From: Neurospora tetraspora
Taxonomy: Eukaryota > Ascomycota > Sordariomycetes > Sordariales > Sordariaceae
Assembly (NCBI RefSeq): GCF_033439725.1
Contig: NW_026944383.1
Location: forward strand, 5,828,001 to 5,892,000
Direction: 5' to 3'
Length of the DNA stretch: 64,000 nt
The position numbers and the translations under genes were made by a program. The notes under the pieces were generated by a model, which ran no database searches, was not told the origin of the DNA, and saw nothing but the letters and a program-made list of their open reading frames with translations. Numbering within the stretch: position 1 is the first letter of the stretch; each line of letters starts with the position of its first letter. Below, piece by piece: positions 24,077-34,890 of this stretch.

Positions 24077-25444
24077 TCACTGAGCCTCAGGACCCTTGCT
24101 AACCTCGTCCCTCTTCGGATCCTTGATCGCATCCAGGAACTTCTGTCTCGCCTCCTTATCATCACTAAACAGCGTATCAGCCACCTGGCGCTGCGGAGTC
24201 TCGCCCAGCCACTGGAACAGGGAAATATCAAGGAACTCGTCAGCCCGGAAGATCTCGAGCATGACCAACGGCTCATCACCAATGTTCTCAACAAAGTGTC
24301 CCATGTTCCTGGGCACAATACCGACGTCTCCGGGCATGTAGTTGAACGTGCGGGCGTTACCTTGGGACGCAAACACCGTCACGCGGGCACGTCCGCTGAT
24401 GAAAAAGGACCACTCGTCCGCGTTGGGGTGCCAGTGCATCTCACGCAGCGCACCGGGCTCGATGATGAGGTGGGCGGCCGCCACGGTCTTGGAGACTGGG
24501 AAGTTCTTGGAGTCGGTGATTCGCACTTCACCGCCCGAGGTGATCTTGGGGTCCTGGGCAAGCATCTTGTGGGTGAACTGGTACTTGGACTTCTTGACGT
24601 TGTTGCCCTCGGGTCTTTCCTGGTCGATGGAACCTGGCTGCGAGCCCTGGAAGATGTACTTTTCTTTCTCGGGGAGGTGAGCGAAGATCTCGGGGGCCAG
24701 GTGGAAGTTTTTGGCGATGACGGACTTGGGGGTGTGAGCGAGCCAGTCTGTCACCAGGAAGGTAGACTCCTCGGAGAAGCTTCCGTCGTCGAAGATGAGC
24801 AGGAACTCGGTGCCGTTGTCGCCCAGGCCTTGCAGAGAGTGGGGAATGCCGCTTGGGAAGTACCAGAGGTCACCCTTTTCGAGGTCGTCGATGAAGTTGC
24901 CGCCCTCATAGTCCAAGGCGGTCACGCGGACGTTGCCCTCGAGGACATAACCCCATTCGGCCTCCTTATGCCAGTGCAACTCACGGATCACGCCCTTCTC
25001 GAGGCGCATGTTGACGCCAGCCAACTCAACGCTAGTGGGGAGCTCGCGGACAGTGGTCTGGCGAGTCCAACCTCCTTCTTCGATGCGGATGTGGGAGTCG
25101 GCAAAGCTCCAACGAAGACTGGGTAGGGTGCCATGGTCGGTGCTGGGTGGGCGGACCAAGTCAGGGTCCTGTCGAGAGCGGTCCTTGTTCCATGGTCCTA
25201 GGACGGTAGCTCCCTTGCCATTCCGGAAGGGAAGAGGGTCGAGACCCTCGCCAACTGAGTCGACGGCGGTGTCATACGGATCACGGTACGATGGAGTGTA
25301 GGGGTTCGTGATGTTGACACTCCGGGTGCGGTACTTGGAGGGCAAAGGCTTCCCATCGAGGAGGCGCTGGCGAGGGCTGTCTTGAAGAGGAACAGCGGAG
25401 ACGAGGGCAATTCCCAAGGCGAGGAGCGATCCCGTGAAGCGCAT
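24077..25444 (-). CDS. Oxalate decarboxylase, secreted bicupin
   Basis: A 455-residue intronless secreted enzyme that splits oxalate to formate and CO2 using manganese. Residues 1-18 form a signal peptide. Cupin 1 has ligands H157, H159 and E163 (ELHWHKEAEW) and H202 (IPHSLQG). Cupin 2 has H337, H339 and E344 (EMHWHPNADEW) and H383 (MGHFVEN). The lid loop reads SEEST at 224-228; E225 corresponds to the proton-donor glutamate of the SENST lid of the bacterial decarboxylase, which argues for decarboxylase and not oxidase activity. NxT/NxS sites (NITN, NGTE) suit secretion. Fungi use such enzymes to control oxalate and pH. A TATA-like element lies about 110 bp upstream. Confidence 0.95.
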   Translation of the reverse strand: MRFTGSLLALGIALVSAVPLQDSPRQRLLDGKPLPSKYRTRSVNITNPYTPSYRDPYDTAVDSVGEGLDPLPFRNGKGATVLGPWNKDRSRQDPDLVRPPSTDHGTLPSLRWSFADSHIRIEEGGWTRQTTVRELPTSVELAGVNMRLEKGVIRELHWHKEAEWGYVLEGNVRVTALDYEGGNFIDDLEKGDLWYFPSGIPHSLQGLGDNGTEFLLIFDDGSFSEESTFLVTDWLAHTPKSVIAKNFHLAPEIFAHLPEKEKYIFQGSQPGSIDQERPEGNNVKKSKYQFTHKMLAQDPKITSGGEVRITDSKNFPVSKTVAAAHLIIEPGALREMHWHPNADEWSFFISGRARVTVFASQGNARTFNYMPGDVGIVPRNMGHFVENIGDEPLVMLEIFRADEFLDISLFQWLGETPQRQVADTLFSDDKEARQKFLDAIKDPKRDEVSKGPEAQ

Positions 25445-25550
25445 CTTGGTGAGGGTAGTTCTAGACTGCTGGTGATCTGGGAGTCCGGAGAACTGTGATG
25501 ATGAGACTGATCTGCTGATGGAGTTGAGACAAGATGTGCTGGCGATCGAC

Positions 25551-25560
25551 GCCTTTTATC
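25551..25560 (-). promoter_or_regulatory. TATA-like box of the oxalate decarboxylase gene
   Basis: GATAAAAGGC on the minus strand, about 107 bp upstream of the ATG at 25444. Confidence 0.4.
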
Positions 25561-27129
25561 CTCCAGGTGGTGTTCATCCTGGCCGTGGTCAATATGATCT
25601 TGGTTCATCCCCGTTCCGCAACATCACTCAGCGTCATTGACTTTGCAGCGTATCATCATGATGTCGTGCTCTCAATGTACACTCGTATGTACACTCATAG
25701 ACTTATCTCGGAGAAGACCCGGGGGGTTTCTGAGAGGTCAGGCCTGCGATATACGTCGGCAGTGTAACAGCAAACATCCGGATGGTTGCTTCGATGGCTG
25801 CTTCGATGCGTGGACGGACGGATGTAAGACTGGAATGGTGGTGAAAAGGCGAAGAAGGAAGGAGGAGGATGGAAGAAGGTCTGGTTCGGGAGAAAAAGAA
25901 GACGCGTACCACTGCGCCAATAGCGCCAAACATCATTGCCAAGCACCTGCCAAGAAGAGATTATGTTCCGTTATGTTCGCGAACAAAGTGACGTTCTGGA
26001 CTGAGACCATCGGAGGGGTTTGTTACATTACCGCTTTTTCTCGGTCGATTTGGTTTTACTCGTTTTCAGGCTAGCCTTCTTATAGTAAAATCGGCCCCCA
26101 TCTGCAAGCCAGAGTGGGTATATAAACGTGGCCATACAAGGGGTCCATACAAGGGGTGCACAAGGGTGCCCAGTTCCTTGGCAAAAGAGGGGGTTCTGGA
26201 GACCGCCAACTTTCTAATTCCTATTGATTTCGGTCAACTTTTTGATATTGAACCCACGATGGGAATCTTAATAGCGGTGAGCTTAATACTTGCTTCTTTA
26301 ATAAACAACAGCATCGCGATCGATAATATAGTATTGTTTAATTAATCTAATTAATTTTAATTAATTATAGTAATAATGGCGGTCAGAGTGCACAAATTAG
26401 AATCGAGAAAGATAGTTATTTGAGGAAGGAAGAAGGAGATGGGGTGGCTGGGCGAGATTCTATAAGATTACTGGCACGGGGAACATGGCTGGCATAGGTT
26501 ACCTACAGTCGGCTGGCGGGGCTGGCAGGGGGGTGGCAAGGGTAAACCAATTGGCTAGCACTCGCTTACATACCCAGATTAGGTATAGTGGCCCGCTACA
26601 CCTGTTTTAGCAAAACCAAATCGACCGCGAAAATGCGGTATCACCACCTCGGTGACGCTCGGCCTGTCAGTGGCCGATAACGTTCGTGTAACGTTCGGGG
26701 CTGCTTCGGCGTTGACCAGGGTGTTATTCAGCGTTGTTACAGTGCGCCATCCCATCTCATCCATCCGATCCCGGGTCGTTCCGACGGGGACGACATTGGA
26801 CGTCATGCTGTTCGTTGTCTTTGCCCTTTTTGGTCCCTTCGATGTTTCCAAAGATAAACCACGATCGATAATCGACATTCATCGACGGCCCGGATATCCA
26901 TCATCGTGGACCTCACCGACCGACCGACCAGACAACAAAAAAGACGGAAAGAAACAAGCATTTTCGCTTCTTACGTACCGCCATCCCATAATTGCGCCAA
27001 AAACGATCGCGCTATTTGACGCCAATCCGTAATCGACAACATTCCTTTCAGTCAAAGGCAAACGCCAATCCTGACTCACCCATTGACTCACCACACTCAC
27101 CCCCACGACGGGAAAAAGACGTAGCAAAA
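25561..27129. other. Intergenic region with an AT-rich patch
   Basis: No gene is supported. At about 26128-26160 the unit CCATACAAGGGGT occurs twice in tandem. From about 26260 to 26390 the sequence turns sharply AT-rich with repeated TTAATTAA-type words, as in RIP-mutated DNA, and then returns to normal composition. This may be a small transposon relic; no ends were found. Confidence 0.4.
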
Positions 27130-27981
27130 ATGCGCAACAACACCATCTCCAACGACGAAACCCAACCACTGCTATACCCCATCATGTCAACAGACGACAC
27201 CACAACCCCGGCTCTCACCAAGCCACCCTCGGGGCGATGGCGCCGCCACCTCACCACCGACATCGACCGCACCCACGCCGACCTGGTTCTCATAATCTGC
27301 TACCTAATCACGGGCCTGCTCGACTCCTCCTCCATCTCCATCTGGGGTTCCTTCGTCTCCATGCAAACCGGCAACACAGTCTACATCGGTCTCGGCCTGG
27401 CTGCTCCGCACGAATCAACACGCTGGATCAAATCGGGCACTTCCCTCCTTGCCTTTTGCCTCGGCTCGTTTTTGTTTAGCCGATTCCACCGCTTCTTCTC
27501 GCCGAAACGCCGCTGGGTTCTGTGCGTCTCGTTTGCGGTGCAGTTTGCCTTTACCATTGCGGCTGCCGCGATTGTTACCGTCACGGGAAAACCGAAAGAT
27601 AGCGACGCTACCGAGTGGCATGTGCTGTTGCCGATTGCGCTGTTGGCGTTCCAGAGCTGTGGGCAGGCGGTGACGAGCAGGGCGCTCAAGTATAATGCGC
27701 TGACGAGCGTGGTGTTGACGAGTGTTCTCTGCGATCTGTTTATGGACGCGGATCTGTTTAACTTTAAGGTGCATAATCGTGAGCGGAACCAGAGGGTGGG
27801 CGCGCCGGTGTTTTTGTTCTTGGGGGCGCTTTTTGGAGGGTTTTTTGCGCATACGTCGTTTGGAGTTGCTGGCGCGCTGTGGATGGCGGCGGGATTGAAG
27901 TTGGTGGTTATTGTGCTTTGGTTGGTATGGCCTGCTAAGCCCAGGGCGGTGCTTCAGCATCCTAATGGACTTGAGAACTGA
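27130..27981 (+). CDS. DUF1275 (YoaK-like) membrane protein
   Basis: A 283-residue intronless membrane protein. After a polar N-terminus of about 50 residues come HADLVLIICYLITGLLDSSSI and then FVSMQTGNTVYIGLGLA, which is the DUF1275 signature: a Gly-Asp-type turn, then the FxxxQTGN motif. Further helices are LLAFCLGSFLFSRF, WVLCVSFAVQFAFTIAAAAI, VLLPIALLAFQSCGQAV, APVFLFLGALFGGFF and ALWMAAGLKLVVIVLWLVW. ALTSVVLTSVLCDL matches the second family block (NxxTTVVxTG type). The ATG at 27130 is chosen because the longer frame upstream lacks an ATG with family similarity. The family is thought to be transport-related; no substrate can be given. Confidence 0.88.
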   Translation: MRNNTISNDETQPLLYPIMSTDDTTTPALTKPPSGRWRRHLTTDIDRTHADLVLIICYLITGLLDSSSISIWGSFVSMQTGNTVYIGLGLAAPHESTRWIKSGTSLLAFCLGSFLFSRFHRFFSPKRRWVLCVSFAVQFAFTIAAAAIVTVTGKPKDSDATEWHVLLPIALLAFQSCGQAVTSRALKYNALTSVVLTSVLCDLFMDADLFNFKVHNRERNQRVGAPVFLFLGALFGGFFAHTSFGVAGALWMAAGLKLVVIVLWLVWPAKPRAVLQHPNGLEN

Positions 27982-28357
27982 GTTGGTGTGAACGAGTGGC
28001 TTGTTATGGTTGACGACGACTGTTGTTTTATGCGCAAGTTGAGCCTGTTGACTATGTTTCTTGTCATTTTGAGCTGTATTTCTTGGACTAGAGGGCAAAA
28101 GATGTGTAGATGTGTGTGCTATGGAGAAAAGACTAGAGAAGAAAGGGAAAAGAAATGTAGAGGGCTAAAATATAGGAAGAGGGTGAGGGCTGGACCTACA
28201 CAATAGGGAGGTGGGATAGACCTACCCGACAATAGTATTAGATTTTGACTTATCCTAGAGCTATAGACTTGGTGGTTCTTGTGCTATTTTTCATCCAAAT
28301 TCCTAATAGAATCTCGGTCATCTTCTCCGCCCCCATCGTTATCGGGGTTGCGATTAA
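27982..28357. other. Convergent intergenic region
   Basis: The shared 3' region of the DUF1275 gene (+) and the hemerythrin-like gene (-). No further features recognised. Confidence 0.4.
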
Positions 28358-29323
28358 TCACAGCTTCTCGACATTACGCAAAGCCCACAGCTCCTTGGGC
28401 TGACCAGCAGCATCGCAAGAAGAAAACTTCCACCAGCCCGAGTGCAGAGCACCGGCAATGTTGACCAACCCCCACTTGATGGGAGCAGGCATGGGTGGCC
28501 AGTTTGCCCACATGCCGTCCTCAACCGTGCGGTCAAGGTTGAGAAGGAAGAAAGGCACGCAGTCTGTCACGCCGGCCTTTGTCACCGTCGCCTTACCCCA
28601 CGTCTTGAAGGTGGTGACGGCCGCTGTGTGCTCGGGTGTTCCCTCCTTGGGGGCGTTGGCGTGCTCGGAGAACTTGGCAATGGTGGAGATCTCGCTGTGG
28701 AAGTGGTCGGAGAAGGAGTCTTGGAAAGTATCCATAATGCGAAGCAGCTGGTCGCCCGAGAAGTCGTTGGGGCTCTTGAGGCCGCCAAGGTACTTTTCGA
28801 ATTCGGCAAGACCGGGCAGGAATGCCTCTGCAATAGGGAGTCAGTATGCTGTTTTATATCAGTACTCTGGGATCCTTGGCTTCTTACCATGCTCCTTATG
28901 GGTCTCCTCAAAGACAGTCTTGTCCTGCAAGAGGTCCTCGATCTTGGGGAACAGCGACTGCTCTTCGTCGTCATGGTGCGACTTGACGAATCGGTACCAG
29001 GTCAAGCAGTAGCCGATAAAGTCGGCCTTGTCCTGGTCGGCAACATGGGCAGCCTGCTGGTAGATGGAGTTGTAGCCGCGGAAGATGGAGTTGTGCAGCA
29101 GGGCCATGTGGGTGGCACCCGAGGTGAAGATGTCCGTCTTCTTGGTTGCGTACTGCGGCGTGGTGATGAGCTTGATGGGCTGGTCAGCCCAGGCCTTGGT
29201 GGGTGTAACGGATGTCATGGTGAATGTTGGGGCGCGAGTGAGCAAGAGGGCGACTATCAAGAAGGGAATCGAGAGAAGCACTGTTGTCGTTGTGGATGAT
29301 GATGTTGATTTGGAGCCAGCCAT
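28358..29323 (-). CDS. Hemerythrin-like (HHE) domain protein, membrane-anchored (2 exons)
   Basis: Exon 1 is 29323-28888 and exon 2 is 28827-28358, with a 60-bp GTAAGA...TTGCAG intron (28828-28887), giving 301 residues. A single N-terminal hydrophobic helix (VLLSIPFLIVALLLT, about 15-30) should anchor it or act as an uncleaved signal. The four-helix HHE bundle follows. Its metal-ligand candidates are in THMALLHNSIFRGYN, KSHHDDEEQSLFPKIEDL, FEETHKEHEAFLPGLAEF (spanning the splice junction) and FSDHFHSEISTIAKF. The H..HxxEE/D spacing supports a di-iron site that binds oxygen or nitric oxide. The C-terminal 60 residues (WGLVNIAGALHSGWWKFSSCD) are fungal-specific. Role is inferred as redox, oxygen or iron sensing or storage. 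Confidence 0.85.
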
Positions 29324-30206
29324 TGGAGAGAGAAAAGAGAAGCAAGTTCTCTCGTGATATGGACAGCTAGAGTAGTACAGCTGAGAGATTGGAAAGGGAG
29401 GGAAGCTGGTCTTTTCCGGGAGTCCAGAGTCGAGGAGGGACCAGAGTAATCCGACGAATGATGTGTCGTACGACAGAATGGTCCTTTCCTGAAAGATCCC
29501 CTGCGCATCGCGGGGTTGACGGGAATCGCCATGGAGCTGGAGATTGAGGTGCCACTGTGCTCGTGGGCGGCGGGACGGGACTCCCCGCTTCTCGGCCCCA
29601 CCGTTAGCGCACTAAGATAAGATAAGGGTGCCTGAGACACAGTATGGGGACACCTGGAACGATCCTTCCGCGGACTGACATCCACTGAACCGTGCCCTGA
29701 GAACCTCGACGGTTCCTTCCAGACGGACGCAGTGGAAGTGGAATTCGGCTCCCTCCACTTGCTGAATTTATCCACGTCTTCTTTCTCTTCTTTCTATTCT
29801 TTCTTCCTTTTTCAAATTTCCACCATCTCTCCCGCAACACTCATCCATGTCGCGTACATTCAAGGCTCGCAACATGCATACCTACATGGCAGTATCTCGC
29901 AGCAAAGACGTCGTAATCGATTACGAATACCAGCACCGGCTGACCTCCTCGAAGCTCAGTCGGCACCTCATGGAGAGGAAAATGTCCATCTAATCTCACC
30001 CATTCTACACAACCAGCCAGGCGAATAACGTTGAACGAATAACGTTAACCATGGTCGCATTCCAAGGGAACGTTACCTGGAGATGCTGACCGTTGACTCA
30101 CCGGGAACTCCTCGCCGGGCTCGCATAAGCCATCTCCATTGCTACATTATGTCCCGGTTCCGTGTTTACACGCCTCGGCGCCCATCCTAGGCTCGTCAAA
30201 GTCAGC
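29324..30206. other. Divergent intergenic region
   Basis: The upstream regions of the hemerythrin-like gene (-) and the acetyltransferase gene (+). No other coding or RNA feature recognised. Confidence 0.4.
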
Positions 30207-30212
30207 TATAAA
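30207..30212 (+). promoter_or_regulatory. TATA box of the GNAT gene
   Basis: TATAAA in CAGCTATAAATTGG, 102 bp upstream of the ATG at 30314. Confidence 0.5.
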
Positions 30213-30313
30213 TTGGACCTCACCACTACGCAAGCATCCATACCCTTCTCGGCTACTCTGAACCAGGCACTACACCCCTTCCAAGGACAACGTTAGCTAT
30301 CCTCAACGCCACC

Positions 30314-31132
30314 ATGACAGTTGCTCTCAACCCCCGCATCCGCGTTCGCGAGGCCGTGCCCGCCGACGCCGAGGCCATCACGAATACCTTGTTTGATGGC
30401 TTTTCTGTCGACGCAATGAACCAGCTTATGTACCCCAACGGTGTATCGGATGAGTCGAGAAGCAAGTTCGCTGCCCTACTCTTCTCGCCCATTCCTCCCA
30501 GCGAGGGAGAGAAGCTCATGATGGTGGCAGAGTTGCTGCCAGAGGGTTCTGATGGTCCTGGCGAGATTGTTGCCTTTTCCGGCTGGCGCCTGTTCCGGAA
30601 TCCGCGTGCCGAGGAAGAGTGGAATGTCAAGGAGGAACCAAAGACACAGGAGCAGCTGGGAGAAGGCTGCGATGTGCGGGTCTTCAACGAGTTTATCGGC
30701 GGATTGCACAGGAAGCGGCGAGAGCACATGAAGGGTGACCCTGGGCTTGGTAAGTTTGGCACAGATAACGATTTCCCTTTTCGGTGGCCGGTTTTCTAAC
30801 TTCAAGACCTGTCAGTTCTTGGGACTCTTGTCTGTCAGACGAATCGCCAAAGGCTGGGGGCCGGAAAGGCCCTCCTACACTGGGGTACCACCCTGGCTGA
30901 CGAACTGGGACTGCCACTGTTTCTCGAGTCATCACCCTTTGGTTACAATCTGTACAAACAATTCGGTTTCGAGCCCATCGATGTCCTCGATATCCCTATA
31001 TTCGATTTGTTCGGCGCCGTCAAGCGCGAAGGTCAGAACTGGGGAGAACTCGCGGCGCTCGAGTTGGCTGGACCTCCCGCCAAGGGATGCTTCCGCAGCA
31101 CCATCATGAGACGACCTGCCAAGAGCGCCTGA
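30314..31132 (+). CDS. GNAT-family N-acetyltransferase (2 exons)
   Basis: Exons 30314-30749 and 30816-31132 flank a 66-bp intron (GTAAGT, branch TTCTAAC, CAG) and encode 250 residues. The N-terminus IRVREAVPADAEAITNTLFDGF is the first strand and helix of GNAT folds. Strand 4 is LVLGTLVCQTNRQRLGAGKALL; Q157-R-L-G160-A-G162 is the acetyl-CoA pyrophosphate-binding motif Q/RxxGxG/A. It continues into a helix ending in WGTTLADELGLPLFLESSPFGYNLYKQFGFEPID, the usual strand 5 and Y-x4-GF end of the fold. Without the intron the motif would be lost, which supports the splice. Acetyl acceptor unknown; fungal members of this type act on small amines or protein N-termini. Confidence 0.88.
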
Positions 31133-31797
31133 TAGGGACGCTTTTAACGCTGTCGGCAGTGGACTTCGCTACCGCATTTTGCTGCCTCACCACACCCATT
31201 CCGTACTCGTATACTACCGAATTCATCAAGCTGAAATTGATTGACGTCCCTGCAGCCCTGTCTATCGTCTTTCGCTACCAGGTTGTGTCGCATTGTGTGA
31301 CCTGTGGGGATGTGGGGATTTGGCATACAAGCTTGGACAACCGCTGAGACCCCTGATTTGTCGCCTTGTCCAGTGGAGATTAGCGTGTGCACGCCAGTAT
31401 GACTGGCATACCCAATGTGGTGATGGGGGCATCAGCTCTAGGCAGCCACTATTTTCTTATGGACCCGCCAAACCATGTGGGTGACGGCCTGGACACTTTT
31501 TGCGTGTAAAATTGGGGCGGGAACGTTTTTCTCGCGCCCATCTTTCCCTATCTGGCACCCTATCCGATGCATAGGGATGAGAATTTGGGTCTCAAGCCGC
31601 ACGGAAAGGTACAGGAGTAAGCACTAGGATGGCGCCAGGCTGCTCTCAACAAGAACGCCGACGGGACTTATACATATCATGGGTTTCATCAGTCCTCTTG
31701 GTGCTGGACTCTCTGTCCCTTCTTTGCCATTGACTTCAAACTCTCTTCCTTGGGCGTCTTGAATCCATCCTTGTTCATCGACCGAATACCAGTCAAG
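31133..31797. other. Intergenic region
   Basis: The 3' flank of the GNAT gene and promoter of the HET-like gene. No gene seen. Confidence 0.4.
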
Positions 31798-34700
31798 ATG
31801 GCCGATTCTTCGCATGCCCACTCCCAGCAGCAGTCACCAGCCAATGCCGGCAGTGACTCTCAGGACACCGACAATCAGGGGCACGTCTACCCACCACCTC
31901 AACCGCTACCACAGCCGGGTACGGTTGGCAATGCCACACAACTCACGCAAGCCTTTTATTATCAACCACAACAACATGACCCAGGATTCGACCCTGCCAC
32001 TGTTATCTCGCAACAGCAGTATTACTATGCACAACAGGCGAGCCCAGCGGGCAACCCGTCGGTGGACAATCAGCAAGCCTACTATGCACCGCAACTACTA
32101 CAGCAGCCTGGTTGGACGGCCGATCCCACTGCAATCAACGCCCAGCTCTACTGGCAACAACAATTATCGACTCCTAATCTCGCCGCCTATTCCCAGTACA
32201 CTCCCGCCTACGACCAATACCCGGCGCCCGACTCAATTCAAGAGGTGCAAAGCCCAGATCTGCACCCCAAGCAACAGCCCCTTCTTATGTCAGAGGATGT
32301 CACTCCCCGGCAAATGCCTTCGCCGCAGGCGGATCCCCAGCCAGGCGTGAAGAAGGACGTGAAGAAGTGGAAACGATTCTGGCCTTGGTCCAAGGATCAT
32401 ATGCAAAAGTTCGAAGACAACCTTAAAGACAAGTTCAGCGGCAAATCAGGGTACAGGGGTTTCCGCCGTATCTATCTACCCACTCAACGGGTGAATAGCC
32501 AGGGCAATGACAGCAATGACGGGCTTAGCGGCGATAGCAAGGTCGTGTATCGTACTGGAACCGCCGAGGCTGAGGATTATGATGACCTTGGAAAGGTACA
32601 CAAGGTCGATGGCAAGCTCACCTACGTCAACCAGTTTCACCAACGTACCCGCAAGTTCCTGGATGTGGCCGTTTACCTCAGTCCAACCCGCTTCACTCCT
32701 CGAAGACTGATAGTTCAGGCAACTGATCATGTCATCAAGACCCGCTTGGACAGGGGCGACTGGATCAGGACCAAGGTCAGGGGCAGCGTGCCCCTTGTCC
32801 TGGCAATGTCTGAATGGGCACTGTTTCCCTTCAAAACCCAAGGGTTCTGGGCCAAGACAAAGGGCACCTTCCGTCTATTTGTTGTCGCCATTCCTGTGCA
32901 AGTGTTTCTTGCCCTTCCTTTCCTCGGTAACTACGATGACGACGACGAGGTGACCGACACCTATACCGACTACCCCGGGTACTACTGGAATTGGCCCAAG
33001 TACGCTGTCAACGAGTTGGACATGTCTCCTGCTGCTCACGAAAAACGTAGTAAGGGCTACAAGTCATCACTTAATGTTACAAAGCGTGCTGCACGTCCCC
33101 GGTTGCTGTATGCCAAAGTAAACGGCGAGTGGACAACTATCAGGGGCGATACCTTCGAAAACTCTACGCGGCGATACATATTCATCAGCTACATGTGGGG
33201 TATGTTCCCAAACGCAGATGGTGCAGAGAAAGCTCATAATCTGGCGCGGAGGATTGTTGAGCACGAGGGCTTTGACGCCTACTGGATGGACCGTGAACTT
33301 GTCAATAAGGATTCGGCAGCCGATACAGATTACGATGTCTACACACTTTGTGACACAGTCCGAGGATCGTCTAAGGTGTGCCTCATGATGGACAAGGACG
33401 GAACGACACAACGTCTTGAATGGGGCAGCCGCATGTGGACGCTGATGGAGGGTCTGCTCGCCCCCGGAGATTACATAACTTACTGCTTCCTGGACGCTGA
33501 GGGTCAACTTGTCACCAAAGACATTGGAAAGGTTGAAATGACAGCCTCTTTCTGGCGTGTACCCGACAGTGAATATACGGACAACATGGAGGCTGTGCGC
33601 ATCCTGGCAGAGCACTATGCCAACGTGCTGACACTTTCTCGCCTGGAGCTGCTTCCGGCGACGATTACAGCGCTGAGTACCAAGAACCGCAATGAGTTCA
33701 CCGGCTCAGATCTTGCCTACGCCGTCATGGGCTTTCTTCACTACCGGATTGAGCGCCAAGACGAGTGGACAACTGTGTTCCAGAACCTTGCTCGCCTCTC
33801 GCTTGGTAATGATAGTGATGAGCTGGTGGAGAGGATGCTTTGCTTACTTCCAAAGCCGTCAAACAAGGACGTCTTCGAGACTCTGTCTGAACGTGATGAG
33901 TATGGAACCTTCCTCCACCACATCACACCGCAATGCCAAGTGGTTGGTGTGGCGCACGAGGACGAGACTGTTATCCTGGACTCTTGCCGTGCGATCCACA
34001 TCCGATGGAAGGACTTTCCCCGACCAACTGTTCAACGCGACGTGGGATTTGGAAAGGTGCTCGCGGTATTCTTCCTGGCGTTCGGCATTTGGTGGTTAAC
34101 GTTTGGTATCCAAATGTCACTGGCCTACATCCCATTCTTCGCCGGCTTTGTTAGCCTAACCGACGAAGAAACTGGCAGGTCATATGTCGGTTGGGTTATT
34201 GCTGGCTTCCTCTTCGTGGGCCTGTTGCTCTCTGCCCCTTCACCATTCTCGGTCAGACGGCTCTTTGGCGGTACCGTGCTGAAGAGCACCCCAAACTTGG
34301 TGGGATTCGAAGGAGTCATGCCTATCGCGCAACTGGAAAAGATCGTCTTCGGAAATGCGGAGGGCCGACTTACGTATGCGCCGTCCGCTACTCCGTTCAG
34401 CAGAGAAGATCGGGAGAACTACGAGAGGCGAGGCAAGGAGCCTTCGTGGATCGACAACCCAGACTCTGCCCTTGATGATCTCAAAGCCAAGAAGCTGTTG
34501 CCGTCAGACAGACACCAGCTCTTCACTCTTGTTGATATGGGCGAGCTTACGGTCACTATCTTTGCTGCAGAGAGGCCACCGACTGTAGCTCTTCTGTGCG
34601 GCAAGGAAGGCGGCATGCTTCGTGCTGTCCTTTGCAGCTGGCGATTTGAGACGGATTGCTTGTACAGGGAGACAGTGGTGAGGATGCCCACGCGGGTCTG

Positions 34701-34890
34701 GGAGGTAGCCGAGCCCAAGGGCTGGTTGAAGCTGTGTCTACGATCTCAAAACGATTACAGACGCAGGGAGCCCCTCAAGAAACAGGAAAAGATAGATAGG
34801 GACAAGAAGCAAGAGGAGGCAAGGTTGAAAAAGGAGGCTGAGGAAGCAGCAAGGAAGGCGGCGGAGGAAGCAGCAAAGAAGATGGCGTGA
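31798..34890 (+). CDS. HET-like membrane protein with Q/P/Y-rich N-terminus
   Basis: An intronless 1030-residue protein. Residues 1-170 are low complexity, rich in Gln, Pro, Tyr and Ala (repeated QQxYY and PAxxQ phrases). A first hydrophobic segment lies at about 359-376 (FRLFVVAIPVQVFLALPFLG). The central block resembles the HET domain: IFISYMWG (462-468) for the usual SYVWG, FDAYWMDREL (493-501) for LWIDxLCI, and WGSRMWTLMEGLLAPGDY (542-559) for the RGWTLQExLLSP block. Two helical regions follow at about 754-787 and 795-815. The C-terminus (about 976-1030) is a charged Lys/Glu/Ala coiled coil. HET proteins trigger cell death after fusion of unlike hyphae. The match is divergent, so HET-like is an inference. 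The ATG at 31798 has good context; the frame upstream has none. The gene ends 278 bp before the retrotransposon nest. Confidence 0.72.
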   Translation: MADSSHAHSQQQSPANAGSDSQDTDNQGHVYPPPQPLPQPGTVGNATQLTQAFYYQPQQHDPGFDPATVISQQQYYYAQQASPAGNPSVDNQQAYYAPQLLQQPGWTADPTAINAQLYWQQQLSTPNLAAYSQYTPAYDQYPAPDSIQEVQSPDLHPKQQPLLMSEDVTPRQMPSPQADPQPGVKKDVKKWKRFWPWSKDHMQKFEDNLKDKFSGKSGYRGFRRIYLPTQRVNSQGNDSNDGLSGDSKVVYRTGTAEAEDYDDLGKVHKVDGKLTYVNQFHQRTRKFLDVAVYLSPTRFTPRRLIVQATDHVIKTRLDRGDWIRTKVRGSVPLVLAMSEWALFPFKTQGFWAKTKGTFRLFVVAIPVQVFLALPFLGNYDDDDEVTDTYTDYPGYYWNWPKYAVNELDMSPAAHEKRSKGYKSSLNVTKRAARPRLLYAKVNGEWTTIRGDTFENSTRRYIFISYMWGMFPNADGAEKAHNLARRIVEHEGFDAYWMDRELVNKDSAADTDYDVYTLCDTVRGSSKVCLMMDKDGTTQRLEWGSRMWTLMEGLLAPGDYITYCFLDAEGQLVTKDIGKVEMTASFWRVPDSEYTDNMEAVRILAEHYANVLTLSRLELLPATITALSTKNRNEFTGSDLAYAVMGFLHYRIERQDEWTTVFQNLARLSLGNDSDELVERMLCLLPKPSNKDVFETLSERDEYGTFLHHITPQCQVVGVAHEDETVILDSCRAIHIRWKDFPRPTVQRDVGFGKVLAVFFLAFGIWWLTFGIQMSLAYIPFFAGFVSLTDEETGRSYVGWVIAGFLFVGLLLSAPSPFSVRRLFGGTVLKSTPNLVGFEGVMPIAQLEKIVFGNAEGRLTYAPSATPFSREDRENYERRGKEPSWIDNPDSALDDLKAKKLLPSDRHQLFTLVDMGELTVTIFAAERPPTVALLCGKEGGMLRAVLCSWRFETDCLYRETVVRMPTRVWEVAEPKGWLKLCLRSQNDYRRREPLKKQEKIDRDKKQEEARLKKEAEEAARKAAEEAAKKMA

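Noticed and set aside
24296-25126. 276-codon + frame
   Set aside because: Antisense of the oxalate decarboxylase gene.
28442-29299. 285-codon + frame
   Set aside because: Antisense of the hemerythrin-like gene, whose HHE motifs and intron fit well.
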